From Acidobacteriota bacterium (GTDB taxonomy: Bacteria > Acidobacteriota > Blastocatellia > Pyrinomonadales > Pyrinomonadaceae): 27,041 nt of DNA. Below are positions 7,333-15,426 of the stretch, piece by piece; positions within the stretch are counted from its first letter, which is position 1, and each line of letters starts with the position of its first letter. The notes below the pieces were generated by a model. The model was not told where the DNA came from. It saw nothing but the letters and a program-made list of their open reading frames with translations, and searched no databases. The stretch covers positions 1 through 27,041 of the forward strand of contig JAEWBM010000114.1 of the NCBI GenBank assembly GCA_023391155.1, in the 5' to 3' direction. Made by a program: the position numbers and the translations under genes.

Positions 7333-8480
7333 GCCGCGACCGTTTCCGCACCCACCGTTATCATATTTCTTACACGACGCTTTAGAGCTTTTTCGAATTG
7401 ACGCGCCTCATTGACTCCGTCGAATGAGAGCTGCTGGAGATTGGCTTCGATCCTCTTGCGATAATCCGAAACGAGCGAATCCGAAACACCAAGCATTTCC
7501 GCGACCTCAAGCTGCGTCCCGCTGTCTGAAATGAGATAGCAGTGCCAGAGAACATTGATCATGCGGTCGTACTGTTTTGCCTTTCCCCGCACTGACTTGT
7601 GCAGATCATCTAGAAAGCCGTCAACGTAACCCGCCGCACCGTCTTCGGCCTCATGACGCAGAAAATCTTCTTCCGGAGTCTCGCGGTGGTCCGGTATTTC
7701 GAAGGGCACTCGCTCGTCATCTTCGGATTCGCCCGAGCCGCCCACCGGAACCAAATGTATGTCCATTATCGGCAGCCGCGACATTACCATCGACCGAAGG
7801 CTCCGGACATCTACGGGCGAATCGATCGCTTTAAAGACACGCACGATCAGCTTTTCGAGCTCGGCGTTGCTGATCACGATCTGTGCATCGCCGGTGCAGC
7901 CCACCATCCGAGTATCGCGGCTCTGAAACGAGACCGCCTTTACACGCTCGTCCATTTCCTGAACGTCGCGGCGCATCTTTTGCAAGTCCCAGCTTGCCAG
8001 TCCAAAAAGCTTGTCCGCCAGGCGGCGATGAGCCTCCGGATTATCAACGTTATCAAATCGCTTAAAGGTTGGGCTAGATTGGATCAGCGTCGAGATGCGC
8101 CGTGCCAACCGATACGATTCCGGATACCGCTTCCTCAGTTCCGAGGTGAGCATGTTCGTGAGCTCGATCTGGCTGATCTCCGCTTCGACCTCGACATCCG
8201 TCATCTTGGTCTCGACGTAATGCTGAAACCGGTCTTTGGTCAAGAGTGCTACAAAAAGTTCCTGGGTGAGATCGGTATATGCGTTGTACTTGCCTTCTTC
8301 CACCAGAAAGCCTGCCCGGCGTGAGGCTCGGACCAACGGGTGAGACGAGACTATCCGATGCAGCTCGATCCAGATCTGGTTAACGTCCGATGCCTGAAGG
8401 TAATCGTTCCATTTACCGACCTTGATAAGCTTGCCTTGATGAGAGCGGGGTTGGCTCTTTTCCTTCTTTTCTGAGTTCAT
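7329..8480 (-). CDS. Atypical sigma70-family-like protein with a long inter-domain linker
   Basis: 383 residues. The C-terminal part (about 320-350, QLEVAEMLGVSDSLVSDYRKRIEANL) looks like a sigma region 4 helix-turn-helix. Around 65-120 the segment YTDLTQELFVALL, followed by a helix ending LTSELRKRYPE, resembles sigma region 2 (DLTQE is the usual ECF region 2.2 motif). ECF factors are about 170-220 residues. Here roughly 200 residues separate the two regions, including an acidic stretch (GGSGESEDDERVPFEIPDHRETPEEDFLRHEAEDG, quoted only as positions about 248-283 for its Asp/Glu richness). It may be a divergent sigma factor or a sigma-derived DNA-binding regulator. A modest AAGG precedes the ATG. 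The gene is divergent from a zinc-finger anti-sigma-like gene at 8901, which could be its partner. No signal peptide or membrane helix. Confidence 0.8.
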   Translation of the reverse strand: MNSEKKEKSQPRSHQGKLIKVGKWNDYLQASDVNQIWIELHRIVSSHPLVRASRRAGFLVEEGKYNAYTDLTQELFVALLTKDRFQHYVETKMTDVEVEAEISQIELTNMLTSELRKRYPESYRLARRISTLIQSSPTFKRFDNVDNPEAHRRLADKLFGLASWDLQKMRRDVQEMDERVKAVSFQSRDTRMVGCTGDAQIVISNAELEKLIVRVFKAIDSPVDVRSLRSMVMSRLPIMDIHLVPVGGSGESEDDERVPFEIPDHRETPEEDFLRHEAEDGAAGYVDGFLDDLHKSVRGKAKQYDRMINVLWHCYLISDSGTQLEVAEMLGVSDSLVSDYRKRIEANLQQLSFDGVNEARQFEKALKRRVRNMITVGAETVAA

Positions 8481-8900
8481 ATGCGGCCTTGTGAGACGCC
8501 CGCGACGGCCTCGTGTCTATACGGGAAAGGCTCGGCGAGCGGCAGGTATGATCTTGACAGGCGCAGCCGCAGAATCGGCCTTGCCGTGTGAAATGCCTCA
8601 AATTATTCGGGTTGATATCGGCCGTTGTCGGGATCGGGCCGAAGGGCGGTGGCAGGCGAGAAGCGTTTTCTCAACTCACCGACATTCATATACTAGCAAC
8701 TATTCCAGCGTTCGGCAACATCTTTTTTCTATGTTTAATATTGCACAACCACCCAAGAAAGCGGCTTTCGGCGGTAAGTTATTTAGTTTTTGGAAGTTTG
8801 CAAAGATTACGGCTTTAGTTTTACTGTATCGGAGAGTGAAAATTTATTTCCTGGCGCACCCGGCTCGGCCTTTGGGGGGCCGTGCGTTCATATCTGACTA
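8481..8900. other. 420-bp intergenic region between divergent sigma-like and zinc-finger genes
   Basis: No convincing gene is seen here. The left half (8481-8650) is GC-rich and the right half (8680-8860) is markedly AT-rich, as expected for promoter or regulatory DNA. Short open frames exist but show no family motif, no ribosome site and a composition like non-coding DNA. I could not find a promoter with two good hexamers and sensible spacing for either flanking gene. No intrinsic terminator is seen. Confidence 0.6.
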
Positions 8901-9209
8901 ATGGGAAACTTTGGTAAGAATGGGGATTGCCCGCCCTCACAAGAACTGCTGGCATTCCAGAACGGGGACATTCCCGTTGGCGAAAGCGCTGAGCTTCGCA
9001 GGCATCTCGCCTCATGCGAATTTTGCTCGGCCGAGGTGGCGTTCTATGAACGCTATCCGCAGATCGACGAGCCCGCCGATGCGGCACCGTCACCTGCGAT
9101 ACCTGAACCGCTTCGTGAACTTGCCGAGGCATTGATCGGGAAACGATCGTCGCCGGAACAGTTCGATCGATTGATAAGAGAGGCGGAGATCGCTTCTCCG
9201 CAAGGTTAG
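8901..9209 (+). CDS. Small zinc-finger (anti-sigma-like) protein
   Basis: 102-residue soluble protein. The pattern C10-x24-H35-x3-C39-x2-C42, with core RRHLASCEFCSAEV, is the zinc-binding anti-sigma (ZAS) signature that clamps sigma factors. Unlike most anti-sigma factors it has no transmembrane helix. The rest is a Pro/Ala linker and a short helical tail (LIGKRSSPEQFDRLIREAE). An anti-sigma or sigma-binding role is inferred from the motif alone. The nearest sigma-type gene is the atypical one transcribed divergently upstream; the two may form a pair, but the 420-bp gap means separate transcripts. It is convergent with the acyl-CoA ligase gene. Confidence 0.8.
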   Translation: MGNFGKNGDCPPSQELLAFQNGDIPVGESAELRRHLASCEFCSAEVAFYERYPQIDEPADAAPSPAIPEPLRELAEALIGKRSSPEQFDRLIREAEIASPQG

Positions 9210-9248
9210 TTGGTTTCCCCGCTTTGGCTGCCCCTCACCGGCGGCCAT

Positions 9249-11060
9249 TTAACTTCCGCAGATCTCGTCTATCGCTTCCCCGTATTTTTCGTCAATAACA
9301 TTACGCTTGATCTTAAGCGTCGGCGTCATTTCGCCTTTATCGATCGAAAACTCGCGCGGGAGTAAATATACCCTTTTAACACGCTCGTGGTCGTTCATTT
9401 CGCGCGTGAGATCGACCGCGTCACGTTGGACACGCTTGATTACCGCCGGGTTCATGCAAAGCTCCTCGCGCGAGCCGGCAGCGTCGATGCCCTCGGATTC
9501 GAGCGTCTCCTTCAGCGCATCCCAATCAGGAACGATCAGTGCCCCGACCTGCTTCCTTCCCGAGCCGACCGCGACGGGCTGCGAGATCAATGGGCTTTGC
9601 TTTAACAGGCTCTCGACCTGGAGCGGTGCGACATATTTACCGTTAGAGAGCTTGAACAGATCCTTGATGCGGTCGGTCACATAGAAATGCCCGTCCTCGT
9701 CGACATACCCAACGTCGCCCGTGTGATAATAACCCTGGTGGTCGATGACCTTAGCGGTCTCTTCGGGGTTGTTGTAATAGCCCCGCATTACGTTTTCGCC
9801 GCGAATTAGGATCTCGCCGGTGCCCTCTTCGATCTTCATCTCGATCCCTTCGAACGGCGTTCCGATCGAGCCTACTTTATTATCATCAGGCCTGTTGGCG
9901 CATGTGACGCACGCCTCGGTCATGCCGTAGCCCTGCAGGATCGGGATGCCGGCGGCCCAGAAGGCGTAGGACAATTTTTTCGAGAGCGGTGCTCCGCCCG
10001 ATACAAAAAATCGCAAGCTGCCCCCGACGCCCGCCCTCCATTTCGAGAACACGAGCTTGCTGGCGAGAGCATGTTTTGCGGCGAGCACCGGCGAAACGCT
10101 CTCGTGCATATCCTTCGCATTCCAGTAATCCTGCCCCACCTGCAGCGACCAATCGAAGAGCGATGTCCGCCAGCCGCCCGCGGCCTTACCCTTCTTTACG
10201 ATCTTGTGGTAGACCTGCTCAAAAAGCCGGGGCACAGCGGTCATTATCGTCGGCCGCACCTCAAGAAGATGTGAAGCAATTTGATCGAAAGCCGCGCAGT
10301 AATGAATTGCGACGCCGTTCGCACAGAGCACATAAAAGACGGTGCGTTCGAAAATGTGGGAAAGCGGGAGAACCGCAAGCGAGCGGTCGCTGCTCTTAAT
10401 GGGCAGCCCTTTGGAGATGGCGACGACATTCGACGCAAAATTGCGGTGCGTGAGCATCACGCCTTTCGGCTCGCCGGTCGTACCTGAGGTGTAAATGATG
10501 GTGGCCAGGTCGTCGGTCTTAACTCGCGCGAGTGCCTCGTCAAAATCGCGGTCGCTGCCGTCGCCCTTTTTCTCGAGGTCGGATAGAAGGATGGCGCGTC
10601 CCTCGTCCGGCAGGTCACTCTCAAAGAAGACGAGGTGCTCAACAGACTCAACACTTCTAACCGCTTCCTCAGCATGCCGCCAGATCTTCTTGCCCGAGAC
10701 GAAAAGTACCCGTGCACCTGAGTTTTCCAGGATATATCTGATCTGTTCAGTGGCCTGCGTCGTGTAGATCGGAACATTGACCGCGCCGAGCGATAGGATC
10801 GCAATGTCGGTCAGAGACCACTCGGGGCGGTTTTCGCTGATGATCGCGATGCGGTCCCCCGCTCGCACTCCAAGGCTCATCAGCCCGCGGGCGATGCTTT
10901 TGATCCGTGCGATCGCATCCTTTCCTGAGATCCGCTGCCAAACGTCATCGATCTTGAATGAGAGTGCATCCGGTTTGTCGTTGCGTCGAAACGATTCGAG
11001 GCAAAAGTGAGGAATTGTTTGCGGCAGGGCATCAAAGCCGATTATATTCTCAGCGGGCAT
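9249..11060 (-). CDS. Long-chain fatty acid--CoA ligase (AMP-binding enzyme)
   Basis: ATP-dependent acyl-CoA synthetase of the ANL superfamily, 603 residues, matching the FAA1-like bacterial subfamily length. Motifs seen: P-loop YTSGTTGEPKGVMLTH (about 190-205), GYGMTEAC (about 373) and YHTGDVG with DRIKDLFKLSNGKYVAP (about 445-475), which holds the adenylation and hinge residues. It activates fatty acids through an acyl-AMP for lipid synthesis or beta-oxidation. No signal peptide. The frame opens with TTG 11063, but ATG 11060 is better placed, 8 bases after a GGAG site. It follows the comM-like gene on the same strand with a 103-bp gap, so co-transcription is possible but not clear. No intrinsic terminator is visible after it. 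Confidence 0.95.
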   Translation of the reverse strand: MPAENIIGFDALPQTIPHFCLESFRRNDKPDALSFKIDDVWQRISGKDAIARIKSIARGLMSLGVRAGDRIAIISENRPEWSLTDIAILSLGAVNVPIYTTQATEQIRYILENSGARVLFVSGKKIWRHAEEAVRSVESVEHLVFFESDLPDEGRAILLSDLEKKGDGSDRDFDEALARVKTDDLATIIYTSGTTGEPKGVMLTHRNFASNVVAISKGLPIKSSDRSLAVLPLSHIFERTVFYVLCANGVAIHYCAAFDQIASHLLEVRPTIMTAVPRLFEQVYHKIVKKGKAAGGWRTSLFDWSLQVGQDYWNAKDMHESVSPVLAAKHALASKLVFSKWRAGVGGSLRFFVSGGAPLSKKLSYAFWAAGIPILQGYGMTEACVTCANRPDDNKVGSIGTPFEGIEMKIEEGTGEILIRGENVMRGYYNNPEETAKVIDHQGYYHTGDVGYVDEDGHFYVTDRIKDLFKLSNGKYVAPLQVESLLKQSPLISQPVAVGSGRKQVGALIVPDWDALKETLESEGIDAAGSREELCMNPAVIKRVQRDAVDLTREMNDHERVKRVYLLPREFSIDKGEMTPTLKIKRNVIDEKYGEAIDEICGS

Positions 11061-11163
11061 CAACTATGCTCCAGATCTTAGGTTTATTGACAACGCAAAG
11101 TATCCCGCAATTGTCGCAAATACGCGGTTTCAAGTCCATCGGCCCGCTAATTGGCGCCGCCCG

Positions 11164-12735
11164 CTACACCCAGTAGTTCCGGTCCAGGGACCGATAGTTT
11201 ATTGCTTCGCTAAGGTGCGAGGGCTGGATCTGATCGCTGCCTTCGAGATCGGCGATGGTCCGGGCGACCTTCAAGATCCGGTCGTGTGCCCGGGCCGACA
11301 GCCCCTGACGCATCATCGCCTTTTCAAGAAGTGATTCGCTCGCAGCGTCGATCGCGCAGAATTTCCGGATCGCACCCGGCGGCATCGCAGCGTTCGAAAA
11401 AATGCCTTCACCGCGGAAACGCTCGAGCTGCCGCTCCCTGGCCCTGATCACACGCTCTCTAATCTCACCGGACCGCTCTCCTTCGGGCGTGCCCCGGCCC
11501 CTTAGTTCATTGAATTTCACGGCGGGGACGTCAACATGTATGTCGATGCGGTCCATCAGCGGGCCTGAGATCTTGCCGACATACCGCTGTATCTGCATCG
11601 CAGAGCATTTACAATCACGGCCCGACGAGCCGAAATAGCCGCACGGGCAAGGATTCATCGATGCCACCAGCGTAAAATTCGCCGGGAAGGTAAGCGACGA
11701 TGCCGCCCTTGAGATCGTTACCTGCTTGTCTTCCATCGGCTGCCGCAGAACCTCGAGCACGCTTCGGTCAAATTCGGGCAGCTCGTCCAGAAAAAGCACA
11801 CCGAGATGTGCCAACGAGACCTCTCCGGGCCGCGGTATCGAACCGCCGCCGATCAACCCGGCCTGTGACACAGTGTGGTGCGGCGATTTAAACGGGCGGT
11901 CCAGTATTAGCCCTGACTTGCCCGTGAGCCCGGCAACGGAATGTATCTTTGTTATCTCCAGCGCCTCTTCGAACTCTAGCGGCGGCAGGATCGTCGGAAG
12001 CCGTTTGGCAAGCATCGTTTTACCCGATCCCGGAGGCCCGATAAATAGAATGTTGTGCCCGCCGGCACTCGCGACCTCAAGAGCCCTTTTTGCCGAGGCT
12101 TGCCCGCGCACCTCTGCGAAATCGATCCGATAGCCGTTCTCCGGCAATAGCAGGTCATCATCCGTGAGTTTGAGCGGAGGCATCTTCGGCGGCTGACCGG
12201 CCGCAATGTCTTGAGCGAGTGATGCGGCCTCGCGGAGATTCCGAACGGGGAATACGTCCAGCCCCCGGACTACCGCCGCTTCTTTCGCGTTCTCCTCAGG
12301 GACGATCAAGTTGCGGACACCCTGTTCGCGGGCGGTCAATGCGATAGAGAGCGCTCCGCGAACCGGACGAACACGGCCGTCAAGAGAAAGTTCGCCCACG
12401 CTGAGCGTCCCCTCCAAGCTATCGCCGCCGCCGAGGTCGCTGTTGGCCCCCAGGATGCCGAGCGCGATCGGAAGGTCAAAGCTCGCCCCCTCTTTACGGA
12501 CGTCCGCGGGTGCAAGATTGACCGTCGTCTTGTGAAACGGGAAAAAGAAACTGCTGTTGTTTATCGCGGCCCTGATCCGCTCGCGCGATTCACGAACGGC
12601 GGTATCAGGCAGCCCGACGATTATTACGTTCGGCCCACCGTCCTGCTCATTGCCGGCAGGACTCATATTTACCTCGATATCAACAACAAGGGCATCAATG
12701 CCGTACACTGCGGCAGACTGGGTAAGGAACAGCAT
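11164..12735 (-). CDS. comM: YifB/ComM-family Mg-chelatase-like AAA+ ATPase
   Basis: 523 residues, close to the usual ~505. The N-terminal ChlI-like domain begins AAVYGIDALVVDIEVN and includes VGLPDTAVRESRERIRAAI. The AAA+ core has Walker A GPPGSGKT (about 233-240), Walker B LFLDELPEF and a cysteine cluster CPCGYFGSSGRDCKC that could bind zinc. The C-terminal Mg-chelatase-type domain ends RSLDRNYW. ComM is a hexameric helicase that promotes branch migration during integration of transforming DNA in naturally competent bacteria; homologues are widespread in non-competent species too, so the role here is inferred. The region near residues 24-34 (MSPAGNEQDGG) is slightly longer than in the familiar proteins. 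It is divergent from the ECF sigma gene. Confidence 0.94.
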   Translation of the reverse strand: MLFLTQSAAVYGIDALVVDIEVNMSPAGNEQDGGPNVIIVGLPDTAVRESRERIRAAINNSSFFFPFHKTTVNLAPADVRKEGASFDLPIALGILGANSDLGGGDSLEGTLSVGELSLDGRVRPVRGALSIALTAREQGVRNLIVPEENAKEAAVVRGLDVFPVRNLREAASLAQDIAAGQPPKMPPLKLTDDDLLLPENGYRIDFAEVRGQASAKRALEVASAGGHNILFIGPPGSGKTMLAKRLPTILPPLEFEEALEITKIHSVAGLTGKSGLILDRPFKSPHHTVSQAGLIGGGSIPRPGEVSLAHLGVLFLDELPEFDRSVLEVLRQPMEDKQVTISRAASSLTFPANFTLVASMNPCPCGYFGSSGRDCKCSAMQIQRYVGKISGPLMDRIDIHVDVPAVKFNELRGRGTPEGERSGEIRERVIRARERQLERFRGEGIFSNAAMPPGAIRKFCAIDAASESLLEKAMMRQGLSARAHDRILKVARTIADLEGSDQIQPSHLSEAINYRSLDRNYWV

Positions 12736-12829
12736 ACTTTGTTTATGGAATGTGAGAACCGAAAGCAGTTTATACCAGAATATCTCGATTCAGGAAATGA
12801 CCGAAGAAGTTGGCCCTTTAAACAAAATC

Positions 12830-12858
12830 TTTACCTTTTGTAAATTTATGGCTAAAAT
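12830..12858 (+). promoter_or_regulatory. Probable sigma70-type promoter upstream of the ECF sigma gene
   Basis: TTTACC (12830-12835), an exact 17-base spacer and TAAAAT (12853-12858). This is 4/6 and 5/6 to consensus, in the only AT-rich stretch between the comM-like and sigma genes. It would give a leader of about 110 bases. Confidence 0.4.
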
Positions 12859-12977
12859 TGCTTTTAGTCAGAGCAACCTGTCCTTCGGTGAGTGCATCGT
12901 AGGCATCACTGGAGTCTCTGTAACTCTTCTCGCTAAAATTCGTAAACGAAAGTTTTCGGGCCGGTTTAGGAGCACTT

Positions 12978-13643
12978 ATGGGATCTGATTCCGCTGTGGT
13001 AGAGCAAGAGTTGGCATTCGCCTTCGACGCCGCTAGTACTAAAACAAAGAAAACAGTTACGCGCCGAAAGGCTGAAGAATCGGTCGTACTGGACGATTCG
13101 ACACCCGATATAACCCTGTGCCGGCTCGCAGCCGGGGGTGACATCAAGGCATTTGAATATCTATACAAACGATACAACCGCCGAACTTACTCGCTCTGCC
13201 TAAGGATGACCTCTAGCCCTACCGAGGCCGAGGATCTGACACAAGAGGTATTCATCCAGCTTTTCCGGAAGGTCGGAAGCTTTCGCGGCGACTCGGCGTT
13301 TTCGACATGGCTTCATCGACTGACGGTAAATCAAGTACTGATGCACTTCCGCAGGCGCAGCGTAAAGAATGAGAAAACCTCCGAGGATGGTGAGATCCCG
13401 GAACAGACCGTCACTGGCTCGGCCAATCCGAGCAAGATGCAGGTAATTGACCGAATTGCCCTAAAGAACGCCATCGCTGAACTTCCGAACGGATATAAAA
13501 ACGTGTTCGTGCTTCACGATGTGGAAGGATTCGAACACGAGGAGGTCGCTCGACGCCTTGGAATTTCTGTCGGCACGTCGAAATCTCAGCTCCATAAGGC
13601 ACGGCTGAAACTACGAGGCCTTTTGGTCCCCGATCAGGGGTAA
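12978..13643 (+). CDS. ECF RNA polymerase sigma factor (RpoE-like)
   Basis: 221-residue group 4 sigma factor. Region 2 spans about 55-125 with DLTQEVFIQLFRKV (86-99) and FSTWLHRLTVNQVLMHFRRR. Region 4 spans about 160-215 with ELPNGYKNVFVLHDVEGFEHEEVARRLG and the helix VGTSKSQLHKARLKLR. An N-terminal basic extension of about 45 residues precedes region 2. The start is supported by TAGGAG about 8 bases upstream. It directs transcription of an envelope or stress regulon, presumably held in check by the membrane anti-sigma factor encoded next. A terminator sits between the two genes, so the pair is not a simple operon. Confidence 0.94.
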   Translation: MGSDSAVVEQELAFAFDAASTKTKKTVTRRKAEESVVLDDSTPDITLCRLAAGGDIKAFEYLYKRYNRRTYSLCLRMTSSPTEAEDLTQEVFIQLFRKVGSFRGDSAFSTWLHRLTVNQVLMHFRRRSVKNEKTSEDGEIPEQTVTGSANPSKMQVIDRIALKNAIAELPNGYKNVFVLHDVEGFEHEEVARRLGISVGTSKSQLHKARLKLRGLLVPDQG

Positions 13644-13661
13644 CATCTTGGCAAAATCCCG

Positions 13662-13701
13662 GAACGCGAATGAGGTCGACACTTGTTCGTGTTCTTTTTT
13701 T
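13662..13701 (+). terminator. Intrinsic terminator between ECF sigma and anti-sigma genes
   Basis: Left arm GAACGCGAA (13662-13670) pairs with TTCGTGTTC (13686-13694). The nine base pairs include one G-U wobble, around a 15-base loop. Seven T residues (13695-13701) follow directly. It lies 18 bases after the sigma stop codon. Confidence 0.72.
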
Positions 13702-13836
13702 ATATGGCTTGAACGCGGAAACTTCCCTTACGAGGGCAACTTATACGACGCGGCGCTAATCTATTAGTTTGTAAGTTCAAAACCTGCGGCTTAAAGGCTC
13801 CACCTTAAATTCCGGGGCATAGTTCCGAACACCGAA

Positions 13837-14556
13837 ATGAATTGCGGGCAGTGTCAAGAATTGATCAGCGTATTTCTCGATGGCGAGCTGGACGAAGCTG
13901 CCGCTGCCGGCATCCGCGATCACCTGACTCTCTGTGCGCCATGTGCAAAGGTTTGTGAGGATCTGGCCGCGATCCTCGGTTCATGCAACGAACTTGACGC
14001 CGACGCACCTGTCCCCCCTAACCCTGACGCACTCTGGTGCCGGATCAATAATCTAATTGAGACCGAGATCGAGCCCGGCGCCGCAGAGCCGGCCGAGGAA
14101 CCCGCTCGCCGCTGGAACTTTACATTTTCGCAGGCCGCTGCCGCGCTCGTCGGGGTCGCGGTGATCAGTTCGCTGCTGACCGTGGTCGGCATTCGCAATT
14201 ATTTTGAGCCGGCAGCAGATGATTTCACAACACGCTCCGCGGAATCGCAGACAACATTTGAGAAAGTGCTGAGCAAGGTCGGGCTCATCGAAACGCCCTA
14301 TGAGGCTCGGCAACGGCGGATTCAGGAACAGCAGGCGGCCATCGATTATTGGAATAAGCGCGTCCAACAGCGCAAGGCGATGTGGAACGCACGGCTTCGC
14401 GATGCGTTCGACCGCAACTTGGCAGAGATCGACCGAGCCGTACACGAATACAGCGTTATCCTTGAGAAGGATCCGAACGATGATCTATCGGGCGAGATGC
14501 TCGACGCGGCGCTGAACGATAAAATGAATCTGCTCCGGCAATTCTCTGAACTATAG
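13837..14556 (+). CDS. Membrane-anchored zinc-finger anti-sigma factor
   Basis: 239 residues. The N-terminal ZAS domain has C3 (or C6), H29-x3-C33-x2-C36, in RDHLTLCAPC, the motif that binds the cognate sigma factor in the cytoplasm. One transmembrane helix lies at about 99-119 (AAAALVGVAVISSLLTVVG). A periplasmic helical domain follows, rich in Arg/Gln/Glu (about 140-235), suited to sensing envelope state. Its position after the ECF sigma gene makes it the likely anti-sigma, although a terminator and 193 bp separate them. The next gene begins 5 bases after its stop, implying translational coupling with a DUF4097-type protein. No clear Shine-Dalgarno precedes the ATG. Confidence 0.88.
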   Translation: MNCGQCQELISVFLDGELDEAAAAGIRDHLTLCAPCAKVCEDLAAILGSCNELDADAPVPPNPDALWCRINNLIETEIEPGAAEPAEEPARRWNFTFSQAAAALVGVAVISSLLTVVGIRNYFEPAADDFTTRSAESQTTFEKVLSKVGLIETPYEARQRRIQEQQAAIDYWNKRVQQRKAMWNARLRDAFDRNLAEIDRAVHEYSVILEKDPNDDLSGEMLDAALNDKMNLLRQFSEL

Positions 14557-14561
14557 TTTAA

Positions 14562-15335
14562 ATGTCCTTTCTGCCCAAAACTCCGGCGAAATTTCTGCAT
14601 GCCGGATCGCTATCGGCGCTCTTCGCGTTGAGCATTTGCTTGACGCTGGCGGCCGATACCGCATCGGCGCAGAAACGATTTTCGAAGACCTTTCCCGCCG
14701 GGAATAACGTCCGGCTTCAACTAACGAACCGCTCCGGTACCGTAACCGTCGAGGGCTGGAACCGGCAAGAGGTTCGCCTTGAGGCATATCTGGAAGCTCC
14801 GGCCGCGACGCTCACACCACAACTGATCAACGGAACTATCTACGTCAACCTTGTCAAAGAGAATCAAGGCCGTGCCGACGTCGGAAATGTGAACTTCAAC
14901 GTCCGGGTACCCTACGGTTCGAGCGTCGATATCGAGACCCTCATCGGCAACCTGATCGTGTCGAATGTCCGCGGCGGCCTGGTGCGTGCACATATAACCA
15001 GCGAGGGCGACATCACGCTGACAAATATCGCCGCTAATCAGGTCTCTGCGCAAAACGGGATCGGCGACATTTTCTATGACGGCGAGTTGCGGCCGGGCGG
15101 CAATTATCGGTTCATCTCAATGCGGGGGAACATCAATCTTCGCATTCCTCTCTCCTCCTCTTTCAAGCTTGTAGCCACGGCTCCGACCACCCGAGACATA
15201 TCGCTCGGCTCCTTTGCAAATACCAATATGAGCTATATGGGCGACGGCCGCCGGGTTGTAGGCAGGTTCGGCAACGGTGCCTCGACACTGACCGTAACCA
15301 ACCAACGCGGAAGCATCAGCTTCCTCAACCGCTAA
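14562..15335 (+). CDS. Exported DUF4097-type beta-strand-repeat protein (first of a tandem pair)
   Basis: 257 residues with a signal peptide ending TASAQ (about residues 30-37). The mature part is a beta-solenoid-like run of short strands: VRLQLTNRSGTVTVEGWNRQEV, VNFNVRVPYGSSVDIETLIGNLIVSNVRGG, and a tail FGNGASTLTVTNQRGSI. This matches the DUF4097 family of putative envelope proteins, which often sit with ECF sigma/anti-sigma genes. The function is unknown; an adhesin-like or envelope-sensor role is only inferred. Translation is probably coupled to the anti-sigma gene, 5 bases upstream. It is paralogous to the next gene (shared G-x-V/I-x-V/I-E-G-W-x-x-x-E-V core). Confidence 0.85.
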   Translation: MSFLPKTPAKFLHAGSLSALFALSICLTLAADTASAQKRFSKTFPAGNNVRLQLTNRSGTVTVEGWNRQEVRLEAYLEAPAATLTPQLINGTIYVNLVKENQGRADVGNVNFNVRVPYGSSVDIETLIGNLIVSNVRGGLVRAHITSEGDITLTNIAANQVSAQNGIGDIFYDGELRPGGNYRFISMRGNINLRIPLSSSFKLVATAPTTRDISLGSFANTNMSYMGDGRRVVGRFGNGASTLTVTNQRGSISFLNR

Positions 15336-15345
15336 CAAAAAAGCG

Positions 15346-15374
15346 TTGCCCTTTCCGCCCGTAATCGTTACTAT
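15346..15374 (+). promoter_or_regulatory. Weak promoter candidate before the second DUF4097-type gene
   Basis: TTGCCC (15346-15351), a 17-base spacer and TACTAT (15369-15374), each 4/6 to consensus, in the 91-bp gap between the paralogues. It may add a separate promoter to the second gene. Confidence 0.22.
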
Positions 15375-15426
15375 TAAAGATGGCTCCCCGCCGAATCGCT
15401 CTTCTTTGCCCGACCGGATCCATCAA

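Noticed and set aside
7653..8324. 223-codon plus-strand open frame opposite the sigma-like gene
   Set aside because: It has no motif, while the minus strand carries the sigma region 2-like and region 4-like segments. Treated as antisense noise.
8491..8901. Open frame of about 136 codons on the plus strand in the long intergenic gap
   Set aside because: No family motif, no ribosome site, and its composition shifts from GC-rich to AT-rich along its length like non-coding DNA. It also runs into the start of the zinc-finger gene.
13729..13760. GGAAACTT ... TTATACG as an ECF-type promoter for the anti-sigma gene
   Set aside because: Only one instance, with loose matches. No second copy in front of the sigma gene or the DUF4097-type genes, so I could not support it.
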